NCBI GenBank assembly: GCA_963837165.1
Contig: CAWIMD010000004.1
Location: 186,001 to 250,000, forward strand
Origin: JAENWD01 sp963837165
GTDB lineage: Bacteria > Acidobacteriota > Vicinamibacteria > Vicinamibacterales > JAENWD01
Reading direction: 5' to 3'
Length of the DNA: 64,000 nucleotides
Shown: positions 52,303 through 60,417 of the stretch, piece by piece
Position numbering within the stretch: position 1 is the stretch's first letter
How the letters are laid out: the number at the start of each line of letters is the position of its first letter
Notes under the pieces: model-generated
The model's database searches: none
What the model saw: the letters and a program-made list of their open reading frames with translations, nothing else
What the model was told of the DNA's origin: nothing
Program-made: the position numbers and the translations under genes

Positions 52303-52893
52303 GTGCGGCACGTCATCAAGCAGTACGCCCTCGAGCAGGGCGCGCTCGAAATCCAGTACATCGAGGAGTTCTTCGGCGAGTTCCCGCGCAAGAAGACCGC
52401 GACGGAAATCGTCGAGCGGCTGAAGGACCGCGAACACCTGATTCACATGATCGAAGCGCCGCTGCCCGACGAGCCGAGCCAGATCGTGCCGGTCGCCTTC
52501 AAGGTGGGTCACGAGCTCCGCACCGGCGAGACCATTCCGAAGCTGGCCGACCTGGTCCACCGGCTCGAAGGCGCCGTGGACTTCGAGGGTCGCAAGGTGC
52601 TGTACGCCTGGATTGGCGGGACCCGCAGCGACTGGCGCGGAAAGGGCTTCTTCCGCGCGCTCAGCGAGGAACAGGAAGCCTGGGCCTACAACAACGGCTT
52701 CCACGAGATCATCGTCAAGACGAAGAACAAGTTCTACGAGATGCGTGGCACGCTCGACAACCTGCGCTTCGAGGTCGTCAAGTTCGAGCCTCATCCGCGC
52801 GACAATGCCGAGTCGAAAGTGTACCTCAGTCGCAAGCTGGATGCGTCGGTCCTCAAGAGCCACAAGCTGTCGCGCATGGTCGTCAGGGTCTAG
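52303..52893 (+). CDS. GNAT-family N-acetyltransferase
   Basis: A 196-residue protein from GTG 52303, with a GGAGGT ribosome site about eight bases upstream. The acetyl-CoA binding region reads IGGTRSDWRGKGFFRALSEE followed by QEAWAYNNGFHEIIVKTKNK, where RGKGFFRAL fits the R/Q-x-x-G-x-G/A motif of GNAT motif A. The C-terminus FYEMRGTLDNLRFEVVKFEP matches the end of the fold. The acceptor is unknown. It is followed three bases later by a membrane protein gene, so they may be cotranscribed. Confidence 0.8.
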   Translation: MRHVIKQYALEQGALEIQYIEEFFGEFPRKKTATEIVERLKDREHLIHMIEAPLPDEPSQIVPVAFKVGHELRTGETIPKLADLVHRLEGAVDFEGRKVLYAWIGGTRSDWRGKGFFRALSEEQEAWAYNNGFHEIIVKTKNKFYEMRGTLDNLRFEVVKFEPHPRDNAESKVYLSRKLDASVLKSHKLSRMVVRV

Positions 52894-52895
52894 GC

Positions 52896-53555
52896 GTGTT
52901 CCTCGGCCACTACGCCGTCGGACTCGGCGCGAAGAAGCTCACGCCGTACACGTCGCTCGGCACGCTCCTGATGGCGGCATTGACGCTGGATCTGCTCTGG
53001 CCGACGTTCCTCCATCTCGGCATCGAGCAGGTGCGGATCGATCCGGGCGCCACCGCCGTGACGCCGCTCGACTTCGTCTCCTATCCCTGGTCGCACAGCC
53101 TGCTGATGAGCCTCGTCTGGGCGGTGCTCTTCGCCGCCTGCTACCTGTTCTTCCGACGGTACCCGCGCGGCGCGTTCGTCGTGGCCGGCCTCGTCGTGTC
53201 GCACTGGGTCCTCGACGTCGTCAGCCACCGGCCCGACATGCCGCTGTGGCCCTGGGGCGGCCCGAAGATCGGCCTGGGGCTGTGGGACTCGGAGCCGGCC
53301 ACCATCGTGGTCGAGGGCCTGAGCTTCATCCTCGGAATCTGGCTCTACGCCACCAATACCGAGGCGGTGGATGCGACAGGTCGATATGCGTTCGCCGCGT
53401 TCGTGGTCGTCCTCGCGGCCATCTACACGGCGAACCTGCTCGGAAAGCCGCCCGCCGACGTCGCCACCCTGGCGCTCGCCGCGCAGGGCCAATGGCTGTT
53501 CGTCGCCTGGGGATACTGGCTGGACCGTCACCGCGTGGCGATCAGGCAGTGGTAG
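52896..53555 (+). CDS. Conserved membrane protein of unknown function
   Basis: A 219-residue inner-membrane protein from GTG 52896 with about six hydrophobic segments. The blocks FLGHYAVGLGAKKLTPYTSL, TAVTPLDFVSYPWSHSLLMS and SHWVLDVVSHRPDMPLWPWG recur in an uncharacterised family. The His and Asp residues near the membrane surface (GHY, PWSHS, VLDVVSHRPD) resemble the YdjM-type metal-dependent membrane hydrolases, which gives a possible but unproven function. It starts three bases after the GNAT stop. Confidence 0.75.
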   Translation: MFLGHYAVGLGAKKLTPYTSLGTLLMAALTLDLLWPTFLHLGIEQVRIDPGATAVTPLDFVSYPWSHSLLMSLVWAVLFAACYLFFRRYPRGAFVVAGLVVSHWVLDVVSHRPDMPLWPWGGPKIGLGLWDSEPATIVVEGLSFILGIWLYATNTEAVDATGRYAFAAFVVVLAAIYTANLLGKPPADVATLALAAQGQWLFVAWGYWLDRHRVAIRQW

Positions 53556-53568
53556 GGCCCGCCGTCGC

Positions 53569-54117
53569 TCACCGGACGAACGGCATGTACGCCGGCACCG
53601 CCCGCTGATAGGCCCTGAACGGCTCCCCGAAGCGGGACGCCAGCAGCCCGTCCTCCACACGGACGCGGATCTCGGTGCCGACGATCATCAGCACGAACGC
53701 GCCGGCCAGGACCGGCAGTGGCGTGACCATCAGTCCCGAGCCGAGCATCATGCACAGCATCGAACCGTAGATCGGGTGCCGCACGACCCGGTACGGGCCG
53801 TCCTGCACGAGCGCGTGATCCGCGTCGAGCCCCGCCTCGACACGCCAGTGAGGGCCAAGCGCCCGGACGGCTGTCCACGACAGCAGCACCGCGACCACGA
53901 ACAGCGGCGCGGCCAGCGCGACACGCCACAGCATCAGCGGCCGCGCCCAGAAGCTGTTCTGCCACAGGATGGAGTACGACACCGCCTGGACGACGATGCC
54001 CCAGAGGGCGCGGCGGTCCCGCGTCTGCGGCGTCCGGGATACCGGGCGGAACAGGAAGAACGGCGTGACCCAGAGCGCCCAGCTCACCCCCAGCAGCACG
54101 TAGCCGTACGCGGGCAT
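53569..54117 (-). CDS. Isoprenylcysteine carboxyl methyltransferase-like (ICMT/PEMT) membrane protein
   Basis: A 182-residue membrane protein with four to five helices. It has the C-terminal methyltransferase signature of the ICMT/PEMT group: GPYRVVRHPIYGSMLCMMLG followed later by EIRVRVEDGLLASRFGEPFR and AYQRAVPAYMPF. In relatives the RHP and EE/ED residues bind S-adenosylmethionine. It probably methylates a lipid or small molecule in the inner membrane. It is convergent with the preceding membrane protein, 13 bases apart. Confidence 0.83.
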   Translation of the reverse strand: MPAYGYVLLGVSWALWVTPFFLFRPVSRTPQTRDRRALWGIVVQAVSYSILWQNSFWARPLMLWRVALAAPLFVVAVLLSWTAVRALGPHWRVEAGLDADHALVQDGPYRVVRHPIYGSMLCMMLGSGLMVTPLPVLAGAFVLMIVGTEIRVRVEDGLLASRFGEPFRAYQRAVPAYMPFVR

Positions 54118-54133
54118 GTCGGCGGCCCGGGCC

Positions 54134-55018
54134 TCAGTGTCCGAGCAGTCCCCGGTCGGCGAGCCAGTCCGCCAGGCGCTCCGGCCAGGTGTGCACCGAG
54201 CGCATCGTCGAGCGCTGGCCCATGTTGAAGCCGTGGCCGCCGGTGGCCGGGATGTGCGCTTCGAACGGGACGCCGGCCTCCTTGTACATCTGCATCAGCT
54301 TCAGCGTGGGCACCGCACAGCACGGGTCGTCGGAGGCCGCGGCGAAAAATGCCGGGGGCGCGTCCTTCGGCACCGACGCCGACGCCGGCACGGCCAGCGG
54401 TCCCGGGTAGATGAAGATCGCGAAGTCGGGCCGGCCGCTGAGGCGATCCACCGGATCGGCGGCCCGGGGATTCCCTGCGCCGGAGGGGAAAGCCACCATC
54501 CCCGCCAGTTCCCCGCCGGCCGAAAAACCCATCACGCCAATGCGGTGCGGGTCGATGTGCCACTCGGCCGCGCGGCTCCGGACCAGCCGCAGCGCCCGGT
54601 ACACGTCGGCGGTCGCGTCGCCCTCGATCGTGTAGGTCGAGCCCTCTTCGCGCGCCAGCCGGTACTTGAGCGCGAACGCTGCCACGCCCAGGTTGGCCAG
54701 GCGCTCGGCCGGGTCCTCGCCTTCCGCGTGGTAGACGAGCAGCCGATGTCCACCGCCCGGCACGACCACCACTGCGGTGCCGGTGGCCTTGTCGGCCGGC
54801 GGGAGGTAGACGGTCACCGAGGGGTCATGGACGTTCTTGACCCAGTAGTCCTGCGCCTGCTCGGGCTCGTGCCGCCGCCCCTCGGAGCCGGGGGCGCCGT
54901 CGGGCCAGAGGGAAATCCGTTGATTCGGCTGCTGCGCTCCGGCGCCGCCCATCGCGCACGCGAGGCAGGCGGCAACGAGTCCTGGGATTCGCATGAAGTC
55001 CGTCCTCCGGGGAGTCAT
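54134..55018 (-). CDS. Exported alpha/beta hydrolase (acetyl-esterase-like)
   Basis: A 294-residue hydrolase whose ATG (55018) overlaps the TAA of the phosphatase gene (TAATG); ATG 54994 is the alternative start. It has a signal peptide (GLVAACLACAMGGAGAQQ), strand VVVVPGGGHRLLVYH with the HGGG-like oxyanion site, nucleophile elbow GFSAGG, acid in AAASDDPCCAVP, and histidine in PATGGHGFNMG. Similar proteins are esterases acting on acetylated sugars or xylan. Coupling to a phosphatase gene is unusual and may be incidental. Confidence 0.83.
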   Translation of the reverse strand: MTPRRTDFMRIPGLVAACLACAMGGAGAQQPNQRISLWPDGAPGSEGRRHEPEQAQDYWVKNVHDPSVTVYLPPADKATGTAVVVVPGGGHRLLVYHAEGEDPAERLANLGVAAFALKYRLAREEGSTYTIEGDATADVYRALRLVRSRAAEWHIDPHRIGVMGFSAGGELAGMVAFPSGAGNPRAADPVDRLSGRPDFAIFIYPGPLAVPASASVPKDAPPAFFAAASDDPCCAVPTLKLMQMYKEAGVPFEAHIPATGGHGFNMGQRSTMRSVHTWPERLADWLADRGLLGH

Positions 55019-55566
55019 TATCTCCGGCTCCGGCGGTCGGAGTCCGCGGTCCGGGCCCCACGCGGCCAGCGGCGCACGAACGCCGACTGGCCGGGCATCT
55101 CCGGCGAGGCGCGAAAGCGCTTCCTCGTCGATTCGCGGAGCAGGACGATGTCGCTGAGCGCCTCCTCCGGGGTCCGGCCCTGCTCGACCAGCCAACAGCA
55201 CACCACGGTTCCGGTGCGGCCGATGCCGCCCCAGCAATGCACGTACACGGGCGCCTCGGCGCAGGCGTCCCTGATGGCGGCGAGAATCGCACGCATGCCC
55301 TCGGCGGATGGCGCGTCCATGTCGCGGACCTCGTGCCGGTGATACCGGACGGACACGCCGCGGCGCCCGGCCTCGTCGGCGAGCCACTCGTCGTACGGCT
55401 CGAGCTCGTCGGTCTCGGTGAGATCGATGAACGTGCGGACGCCGCAGTCCAGCAGCGCTCCCAGCTTCGCCCGGGCGGTCTGCTCGTCGGCATCGCCGGG
55501 ATACTCGCCGGCAATCACCCGGCCGGGATCCGCCCAGTAGCAATCGGGGTCAGAGGGAAGGGGCAC
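55018..55566 (-). CDS. Dual-specificity/tyrosine-type phosphatase
   Basis: A 182-residue cysteine phosphatase. The P-loop VHCWGGIGRTGT contains nucleophile Cys111 and Arg117, and the upstream acid loop lies near RDMDAPSA (Asp82 or Asp84). The N-terminus (SDPDCYWADPGRVIAGEYPG, then LLDCGVRTFIDLTETDEL) matches bacterial tyrosine-phosphatase-like proteins of this size, which often act on phosphoprotein or phosphoinositide/phospho-sugar substrates. The C-terminus is Arg-rich. It starts 67 bases from the divergent aldo/keto reductase. Confidence 0.86.
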   Translation of the reverse strand: MPLPSDPDCYWADPGRVIAGEYPGDADEQTARAKLGALLDCGVRTFIDLTETDELEPYDEWLADEAGRRGVSVRYHRHEVRDMDAPSAEGMRAILAAIRDACAEAPVYVHCWGGIGRTGTVVCCWLVEQGRTPEEALSDIVLLRESTRKRFRASPEMPGQSAFVRRWPRGARTADSDRRSRR

Positions 55567-55633
55567 GCGAAAACTATACAGGGTGCCAGGTCACCCGGTG
55601 CGGGACCGCGAGCTCCGGGATATATTTCATGCC

Positions 55634-56572
55634 ATGACGACGCGCACCCAGTCGGAGATCCCGAGGCGTCCCTTCGGGCGATCCGGCATTCCAATCTCCA
55701 TCCTGGCGTTCGGCGGCTGGCATCTGGGCGTGCCGGCGACCGATCGTGAGGCCGTCCGCCTGCTGCAATCGGCCATCGACGGCGGCATCACGTTTCTCGA
55801 CAACGCGTGGGACTACAACGACGGCCTCAGCGAGACCCGCATGGGCAGGGGCCTGGCGGGCCGCCGCGATCAGGTCTTCCTGATGACCAAGGTCTGCACG
55901 CACGGCCGCGGCGCGCGCGTGGCCATGCGCCAGCTCGAGGACTCTCTGCGCCGGCTGCGCACCGACCACCTCGATCTCTGGCAGATTCACGAGGTGGTGT
56001 TCGACGACGAGCCGGCGCGCCATTTCGCGCGCGGCGGGGTGGTCGAGGCGCTCGACACGGCGAAGCGCCAGGGCAAGGTGCGGTTCGTCGGGTTCACGGG
56101 CCACAAGGACCCGCGGCTGCACCTGGAGATGCTCTCGTACGACTACCCGTGGGACGCCTGCCAGCTGCCGCTCAACTGCTTCGACCGGTCGTTCCGCAGC
56201 TTCGAGCGCCAGGTCCTTCCCGAGCTGAACCGCCGTGGCATCGCGCCCATCGGGATGAAGAGCTTCGGCGGCGACGCCCGCGCCATCAAGGCTGGCGTCG
56301 TCACGCCGCAGGACGCGCTCGCGTACACGCTCAGCCTCCCGATTGCCACGCTGGTGAGCGGGATGGGCTCGCCGAAGGAGCTCGCGCAGAACCTCGCGAC
56401 CGCGCGCGGGTTCCGCCCGTGGTCCGTGCGGAAGCTCGACGCGCTCCGGCGCCGCGTGGCGGCGCAGGCCGTCGACGGCCGGTTCGAGCTGTACAAGATC
56501 GCCGCGGCCTTCGAAGGCAACGAGGGCCGGCGGCAGCACGGGCTCCCGCTGCCGGGCGAGCTGGAGATGTAG
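55634..56572 (+). CDS. Aldo/keto reductase
   Basis: A 312-residue aldo/keto reductase. The tetrad lies in FLDNAWDYNDG (Asp56, Tyr61), LMTKVC (Lys86) and WQIHEVVF (His119). The barrel continues through GKVRFVGFTGHKDPRLHLEM and GIAPIGMKSFGG, a relaxed version of the usual C-terminal cofactor loop (ATLVSGMGSPKELAQNLATA). ATG 55634 is chosen over an upstream start because the conserved strand follows. The frame is intact, unlike the related gene at 9040. The substrate is unknown. Confidence 0.88.
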   Translation: MTTRTQSEIPRRPFGRSGIPISILAFGGWHLGVPATDREAVRLLQSAIDGGITFLDNAWDYNDGLSETRMGRGLAGRRDQVFLMTKVCTHGRGARVAMRQLEDSLRRLRTDHLDLWQIHEVVFDDEPARHFARGGVVEALDTAKRQGKVRFVGFTGHKDPRLHLEMLSYDYPWDACQLPLNCFDRSFRSFERQVLPELNRRGIAPIGMKSFGGDARAIKAGVVTPQDALAYTLSLPIATLVSGMGSPKELAQNLATARGFRPWSVRKLDALRRRVAAQAVDGRFELYKIAAAFEGNEGRRQHGLPLPGELEM

Positions 56573-56602
56573 ATTCGGCGCCTGCGTGGCTGAGGCCTCG
56601 CG

Positions 56603-57700
56603 CTAGGCACGCTGGAGCGGCAGGCACACGGTGATCGTCGTACCCGTCCCTGTCGCGCCCTCGCCCGAGATCTCCCCGCCGTGTGCCAGCACCAGGTTGC
56701 GCGCGATGGTGAGGCCCAGTCCCGAGCCCCCCGAGCCCTCCCCCTTATAGAACCGGTCGAAGATGCGCGGCAGTTCCTCCGGGCCAATCCCCATGCCGGT
56801 GTCGAGCACCGTGAGGATCGCCGCCGCGCCGCGCCGCTCGACCGACACCGTGACCCGGCTGCCGCGCGGCGTGTGGCGGACCGCGTTCGACACCAGGTTG
56901 ACGAGCACCTGCCGGATGCGGAGCGGATCGACGTCGGCGACCACTCCGTCCCGGTGCGCCCCGACCATGTCCACTCCGCGTTCCTGCGCCTCGGATCGCA
57001 GCGTGGAGAGGACGTCCTCCACCAGGAGCGCGAGATCGGTGGGCTCACGGCGGAGCGACAGCGTGGGGCTCTCGCTCTCGGCGAGGACGCGCAGGTCTTC
57101 GACCAGACGCGAGACGAGGCGCACCGCCTCGAGTGTCTCGGCGAGGTGGGCACGGTCCGCCGGATACACGCCGTCGATGAGCCCCTCGAGACGGCCCTGC
57201 ACGACCGACAGCGGCGTGCGCAGCTCGTGGGTGACGTCGGCCATCAGGTGCCGGCGCTGCTCGTCGTGGTGGGCGAGCCTGGACGTCATGTCGTTGAACG
57301 CCCTGGCCACCGTTCGCAGGAACGGCGGCCCGCGTTCGGGCACCCGCATGGAGTAGTCGCCCTCGGCCACCCGTTCCGCCGCCTCGACCAGGCCGCCGGC
57401 CGGGTGCCAGAGTCGCGTGCGGGTGCGCATCACGATGGCGACCACGAAGAGCAGGACCAGGAGCAGGAGCGGCACCACCACGGACGGTGAGGCGCCCGCC
57501 GTGCCGCCGAGCAGCCACGACGCCACCGTCACGACGCCGATGCCCGCCAGCGCCAGCAGTAGCGCCAACGCGACGGCCGCGCGTCGTGCGAACGATCGCC
57601 TGCGCAGCCGCCAGGCGTGCTTCCCCGCTGGCGGCCAGGCCTCGTTGGCCGGCCACCACGGCGGCCTGGAATCCGGCCCAGGCGCGGGCGCCGTCGTCAT
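56603..57700 (-). CDS. Sensor histidine kinase (BaeS-like)
   Basis: A 365-residue kinase. Two membrane helices (about 39-63 and 72-92) have almost no periplasmic loop between them, so it probably senses within the membrane or with a partner. A HAMP domain follows (GLVEAAERVAEGDYSMRVPE), then an H-box with His158 in ADVTHELRTPLSVVQGR, the N-box NLVSNAVRHTPRG, and G-boxes (DTGMGIGPEELPRIFDRFYK and GSGGSGLGLTIARNLV). Its ATG overlaps the stop of the response-regulator gene (ATGA). It phosphorylates the OmpR-type regulator encoded upstream. Confidence 0.93.
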   Translation of the reverse strand: MTTAPAPGPDSRPPWWPANEAWPPAGKHAWRLRRRSFARRAAVALALLLALAGIGVVTVASWLLGGTAGASPSVVVPLLLLVLLFVVAIVMRTRTRLWHPAGGLVEAAERVAEGDYSMRVPERGPPFLRTVARAFNDMTSRLAHHDEQRRHLMADVTHELRTPLSVVQGRLEGLIDGVYPADRAHLAETLEAVRLVSRLVEDLRVLAESESPTLSLRREPTDLALLVEDVLSTLRSEAQERGVDMVGAHRDGVVADVDPLRIRQVLVNLVSNAVRHTPRGSRVTVSVERRGAAAILTVLDTGMGIGPEELPRIFDRFYKGEGSGGSGLGLTIARNLVLAHGGEISGEGATGTGTTITVCLPLQRA

Positions 57701-58374
57701 GGCTCACCCAGCCGATAGCCCACGCCATAGACGGTGAGCACATACCGCGGTCGCCTCGGATCGGGCTCCAGCTTCCGCCGGATGTTCTTCACGTGAGTGT
57801 CGATGGCGCGCTCGTACGACTCCACTTCGTCGCCGCCAATCGCATCCAGGAGCTGCGAACGCGTGAACACCCGGCCAGGCTGGCGGGCGAGCGTGGCCAG
57901 CAGCTGCAGCTCCGTCGCGGTCAGGTCCACGCTCGTCCGTCCACGGGTCACGGTCATGCGCGCGGAATCGATTCGCAGATCGCCGGCCTCCACGAGGTCG
58001 GCCTGGTCGCCGGCAGAGACGCGTCTCAGCACGGCGCGCACGCGCGCGACCAGCTCGCGCGGGCTGAACGGCTTGGTGATGTAGTCGTCGGCACCGAGCT
58101 CGAGGCCGCGGAGGCGGTCGGCTTCGTCCACCCGCGCGGTCAGCATGATGATCGGGACGTCCGAGTCACGGCGCAGCGCCTGGGCGACATCGAGGCCGCC
58201 CAGGCGCGGCAGCTTGAGATCGAGGACGACGAGCGCAGGCGTCTCCGTGCGCGCGATCTCGAGCGCGCGCACACCGTCGCCGGCCGTGACGACAGTGAAG
58301 CCCGCGCGCTCGAGGTAATCGCGCGCGATGCCGGCAATCCGCGGCTCGTCGTCTACGACCAGGATGGTGGGCAT
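57697..58374 (-). CDS. OmpR/PhoB-family response regulator
   Basis: A 225-residue regulator. The receiver domain has acidic pocket VVDDEPR (Asp8, Asp9), phospho-acceptor Asp52 in VLDLKLPRLGG, Thr in IIMLTARVD and Lys in YITKPFSPREL. The winged-helix DNA-binding domain has VDLTATELQLLATLARQPGR and ESYERAIDTHVKNIRRKLEP. It is cotranscribed with the kinase (ATGA overlap) and follows a small membrane protein gene by 33 bases, suggesting a three-gene envelope-stress unit. Confidence 0.95.
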   Translation of the reverse strand: MPTILVVDDEPRIAGIARDYLERAGFTVVTAGDGVRALEIARTETPALVVLDLKLPRLGGLDVAQALRRDSDVPIIMLTARVDEADRLRGLELGADDYITKPFSPRELVARVRAVLRRVSAGDQADLVEAGDLRIDSARMTVTRGRTSVDLTATELQLLATLARQPGRVFTRSQLLDAIGGDEVESYERAIDTHVKNIRRKLEPDPRRPRYVLTVYGVGYRLGEP

Positions 58375-58393
58375 CGAAAGGGGCGCGGAGTCC

Positions 58394-58421
58394 TCGGTTC
58401 TCGGTTCTCAGTTCTCGGTTC
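58394..58421. repeat. Heptamer array (TCGGTTC), four units
   Basis: TCGGTTC, TCGGTTC, TCAGTTC and TCGGTTC lie between the response regulator gene and the small membrane protein gene. The third unit provides the stop codon (TCA on the plus strand) of the membrane protein gene and the fourth its last codons. Confidence 0.75.
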
Positions 58422-58749
58422 TCCGCTCACTCTCGTGCGCACGACGGTGCCACTCCTCGAATGCCGGCGGAACCCCGCCATACGCCCCATGATGCCATCC
58501 CCGGCGGTAGCCGCCCCAGAGGAGCACGCGCACGAGGAAGAAGAACCCGAAGAGGAAGAACAGGGGGAAGAGGAATCCGAAGGGGTGGTACCAGCCGTAC
58601 GGATGCCAGGCGTACGGCGGCATGCCGGCCGGGGGCGGGACGGCCGACAGCCCATGCGCCACGCCGGCGTTGAACGCCAGCACGCCCACCCCGACCGAGA
58701 GGAACGCCGCCAGCACCCAGGGGATCCAGCGGCCGCGATGTCCGTTCAT
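58408..58749 (-). CDS. Small membrane protein upstream of the two-component system
   Basis: A 113-residue protein from ATG 58749 with two hydrophobic segments (WIPWVLAAFLSVGVGVLAFN and FGFLFPLFFLFGFFFLVRVL) separated by a Pro/Tyr/His-rich loop (YAWHPYGWYHPFGF). It ends in a short charged tail. The His/Tyr loop could bind metal. It is the first gene of the kinase/regulator operon; because the kinase has little sensory domain of its own, this protein might serve as its accessory sensor (inference). I know no named family for it. ATG 58749 follows an AGGAGGTG-type ribosome site. Confidence 0.7.
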   Translation of the reverse strand: MNGHRGRWIPWVLAAFLSVGVGVLAFNAGVAHGLSAVPPPAGMPPYAWHPYGWYHPFGFLFPLFFLFGFFFLVRVLLWGGYRRGWHHGAYGGVPPAFEEWHRRAHESERRTEN

Positions 58750-58842
58750 GATCGTGCACCTCCTGACGTGGCCGCGGCCTCGCGCCGCGTCACAGAAGTC
58801 AGTCTGGCGCCCGATTGTGAGGAGATTGTGGAGATCGATCAC

Positions 58843-58873
58843 GGGTTCACGGGTTCACGGTTCACTGGTTCGC
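58843..58873. repeat. Short tandem repeat (GGGTTCAC)
   Basis: Two GGGTTCAC octamers followed by degenerate heptamer units (GGTTCAC, TGGTTCGC) run into the 3' end of the broken hydrolase gene. It is a further example of gene-boundary tandem repeats with its own unit sequence. Confidence 0.6.
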
Positions 58874-59237
58874 GGGCCCAGCACACGGTCGAGCCAGCCG
58901 CCGATGACCAGCCAGACGCGTTCGGTCATGACCTCGAGCCCCCGCGGGCGGAGCCGCTCGATCGCACCGGCCGCCGACGCGTGGTTGTCTGCGATGCCGT
59001 GGAGATAGATGAGCGTGCCGCGGCGCGGGCCGTCCGGTTCACAGCGCCATCCGCGAAGCGTGATCCCCTGGCCGACGAACTGCGCGTCGCGACAGCCCTC
59101 TGGGGGCGGCTTCGCCGCGAGATGCCGCGCAGGATGCAGCAGACCCGCTGCGGCCCATGAGGGCACTGGCTGTACGCGAGTGCGCCCGCCGCCAATCCGG
59201 CACCTACAACAAGGAGCGCCGCCCGCGGACGCCTCAC
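58855..59237 (-). pseudogene. Alpha/beta hydrolase remnant with internal deletion and frameshift
   Basis: From GTG 59237 a membrane or signal segment reads RAALLVVGAGLAAGALAYS. After a frame change it continues as LAAKPPPEGCRDAQFVGQGI and GTLIYLHGIADNHAS, a strand-3 HG motif of alpha/beta hydrolases, then ERLRPRGLEV. It jumps straight to a C-terminal-looking helix (VWLVIGGWLDRVLGP). The nucleophile elbow and most of the fold are missing, so about half the gene has been deleted. It is non-functional as it stands. Confidence 0.65.
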
Positions 59238-59381
59238 ACCTCAGCTGACGGGGCAGAGCGGCGCAGGGTTCCGGCTCACACCCCACACCAGCCCAGCTAC
59301 TCTGCCGTGGTCAGCTGCAGGACCTCGAATTCGAAAGGCGTTGGTTGCCGCGCACCCAGCACCCCGCACCCAGCACCGCTG

Positions 59382-60353
59382 TTACCGATGCCTTTCGTGC
59401 CACCCCCACGCGTGCCGGACGATGGTCTCGAGATCGGCGTACTGGCAGCTCCAGCCGAGCACCTGGCGGGCGCGGGCGGGCGCGGCCACGAGCTCCGGCG
59501 GATCTCCGGCGCGTCGAGGCGACTCGATGGTGGGCACCGGCGTTCCGCTCACGCGCGTCACCGTGTCGACCACCTCGCGCACGGAGTGCCCGCGTCCGGT
59601 GCCGAGGTTGATGGCCTGGCTCGGCGTGCCGGTCTGGAGGCCGTCGAGCGCGCGCAGGTGGGCATCGGCCAGGTCCATCACGTGCACGTAATCGCGAACG
59701 GCGGTGCCATCGGGCGTCGCGTAGTCGGTGCCGAAGATCTTCACCGGCGGGCGCGTGCCCTGGGCGGCGCCGATGACGAGCGGGATCAGGTGTGACTCGG
59801 GATCATGGTCTTCGCCGATCTCGCCCGCGGGGTCGGCGCCGGCCGCGTTGAAGTAGCGCAGCGCGATCCACTTCAGACCGTAGGCCTGGCCGTACCAGCG
59901 CAGCATCTTCTCGACCATCAGTTTCGACTCGCCGTACGGATTCACCGGCGCCTGCGGGTGGGTCTCGTCGATCGGCACGCGCACCGGGTCGCCGTACGTG
60001 GCACAGGTGGAGGAGAAGACGATGGTGCCGACGCCGGCGTCCCGCATCGCGTCGAGCAGGTTGAGCGTGCCGAGCGCGTTGTTGCGGAAGTACTTCATCG
60101 GGTTGCCCATCGACTCGCCGACCAGCGCGTTGGCGGCGAAGTGCACCACGGCCTCCACCTTCTGGGACGTGAAGACCTCGGCAAGACGTGCCGGGTCGGA
60201 CAGGCTCCCGCGCTCGAGCGGTCCCCACTTGACCGCCCAGTCGTGCCCCTGGCTCATGTCGTCGAACACGACCGGATGATGCCCCGCGGCGGCGAGCAGC
60301 TTCGCCGTGTGACTGCCGATGTATCCCGCGCCGCCGGTTACCAGAATGCGCAC
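59382..60353 (-). CDS. galE: UDP-glucose 4-epimerase
   Basis: A 323-residue extended-SDR epimerase. The NAD motif GGAGYIGSH starts at residue 7, the catalytic Ser/Thr lies in FSSTCATYGDP (Ser114-Thr116), and Tyr140-x-x-x-Lys144 is in PYGESK. LRYFNAAGADP and the C-terminal EINLGTG-like block (AINLGTGRGHSVREVVDTVT) complete the signature. It interconverts UDP-galactose and UDP-glucose, the last step of the Leloir cycle. It is the fourth gene of the galT-to-galE operon, separated from the kinase gene by 64 bases that include a tandem repeat. Confidence 0.95.
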   Translation of the reverse strand: MRILVTGGAGYIGSHTAKLLAAAGHHPVVFDDMSQGHDWAVKWGPLERGSLSDPARLAEVFTSQKVEAVVHFAANALVGESMGNPMKYFRNNALGTLNLLDAMRDAGVGTIVFSSTCATYGDPVRVPIDETHPQAPVNPYGESKLMVEKMLRWYGQAYGLKWIALRYFNAAGADPAGEIGEDHDPESHLIPLVIGAAQGTRPPVKIFGTDYATPDGTAVRDYVHVMDLADAHLRALDGLQTGTPSQAINLGTGRGHSVREVVDTVTRVSGTPVPTIESPRRAGDPPELVAAPARARQVLGWSCQYADLETIVRHAWGWHERHR

Positions 60354-60369
60354 GCCCAGCCCCCATCAG

Positions 60370-60412
60370 CCCACGAACCCATCCACCCACGAACCCATCA
60401 TCCCATCATCCC
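60370..60412. repeat. Tandem repeat (CCCACGAACCCATC) between kinase and galE
   Basis: Two 14-base units, CCCACGAACCCATC at 60370-60383 and 60386-60399, followed by CCCATCATCCC units, fill the gap between the GHMP kinase stop and the galE start within the operon. Confidence 0.7.
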
Positions 60413-60417
60413 GTCCC

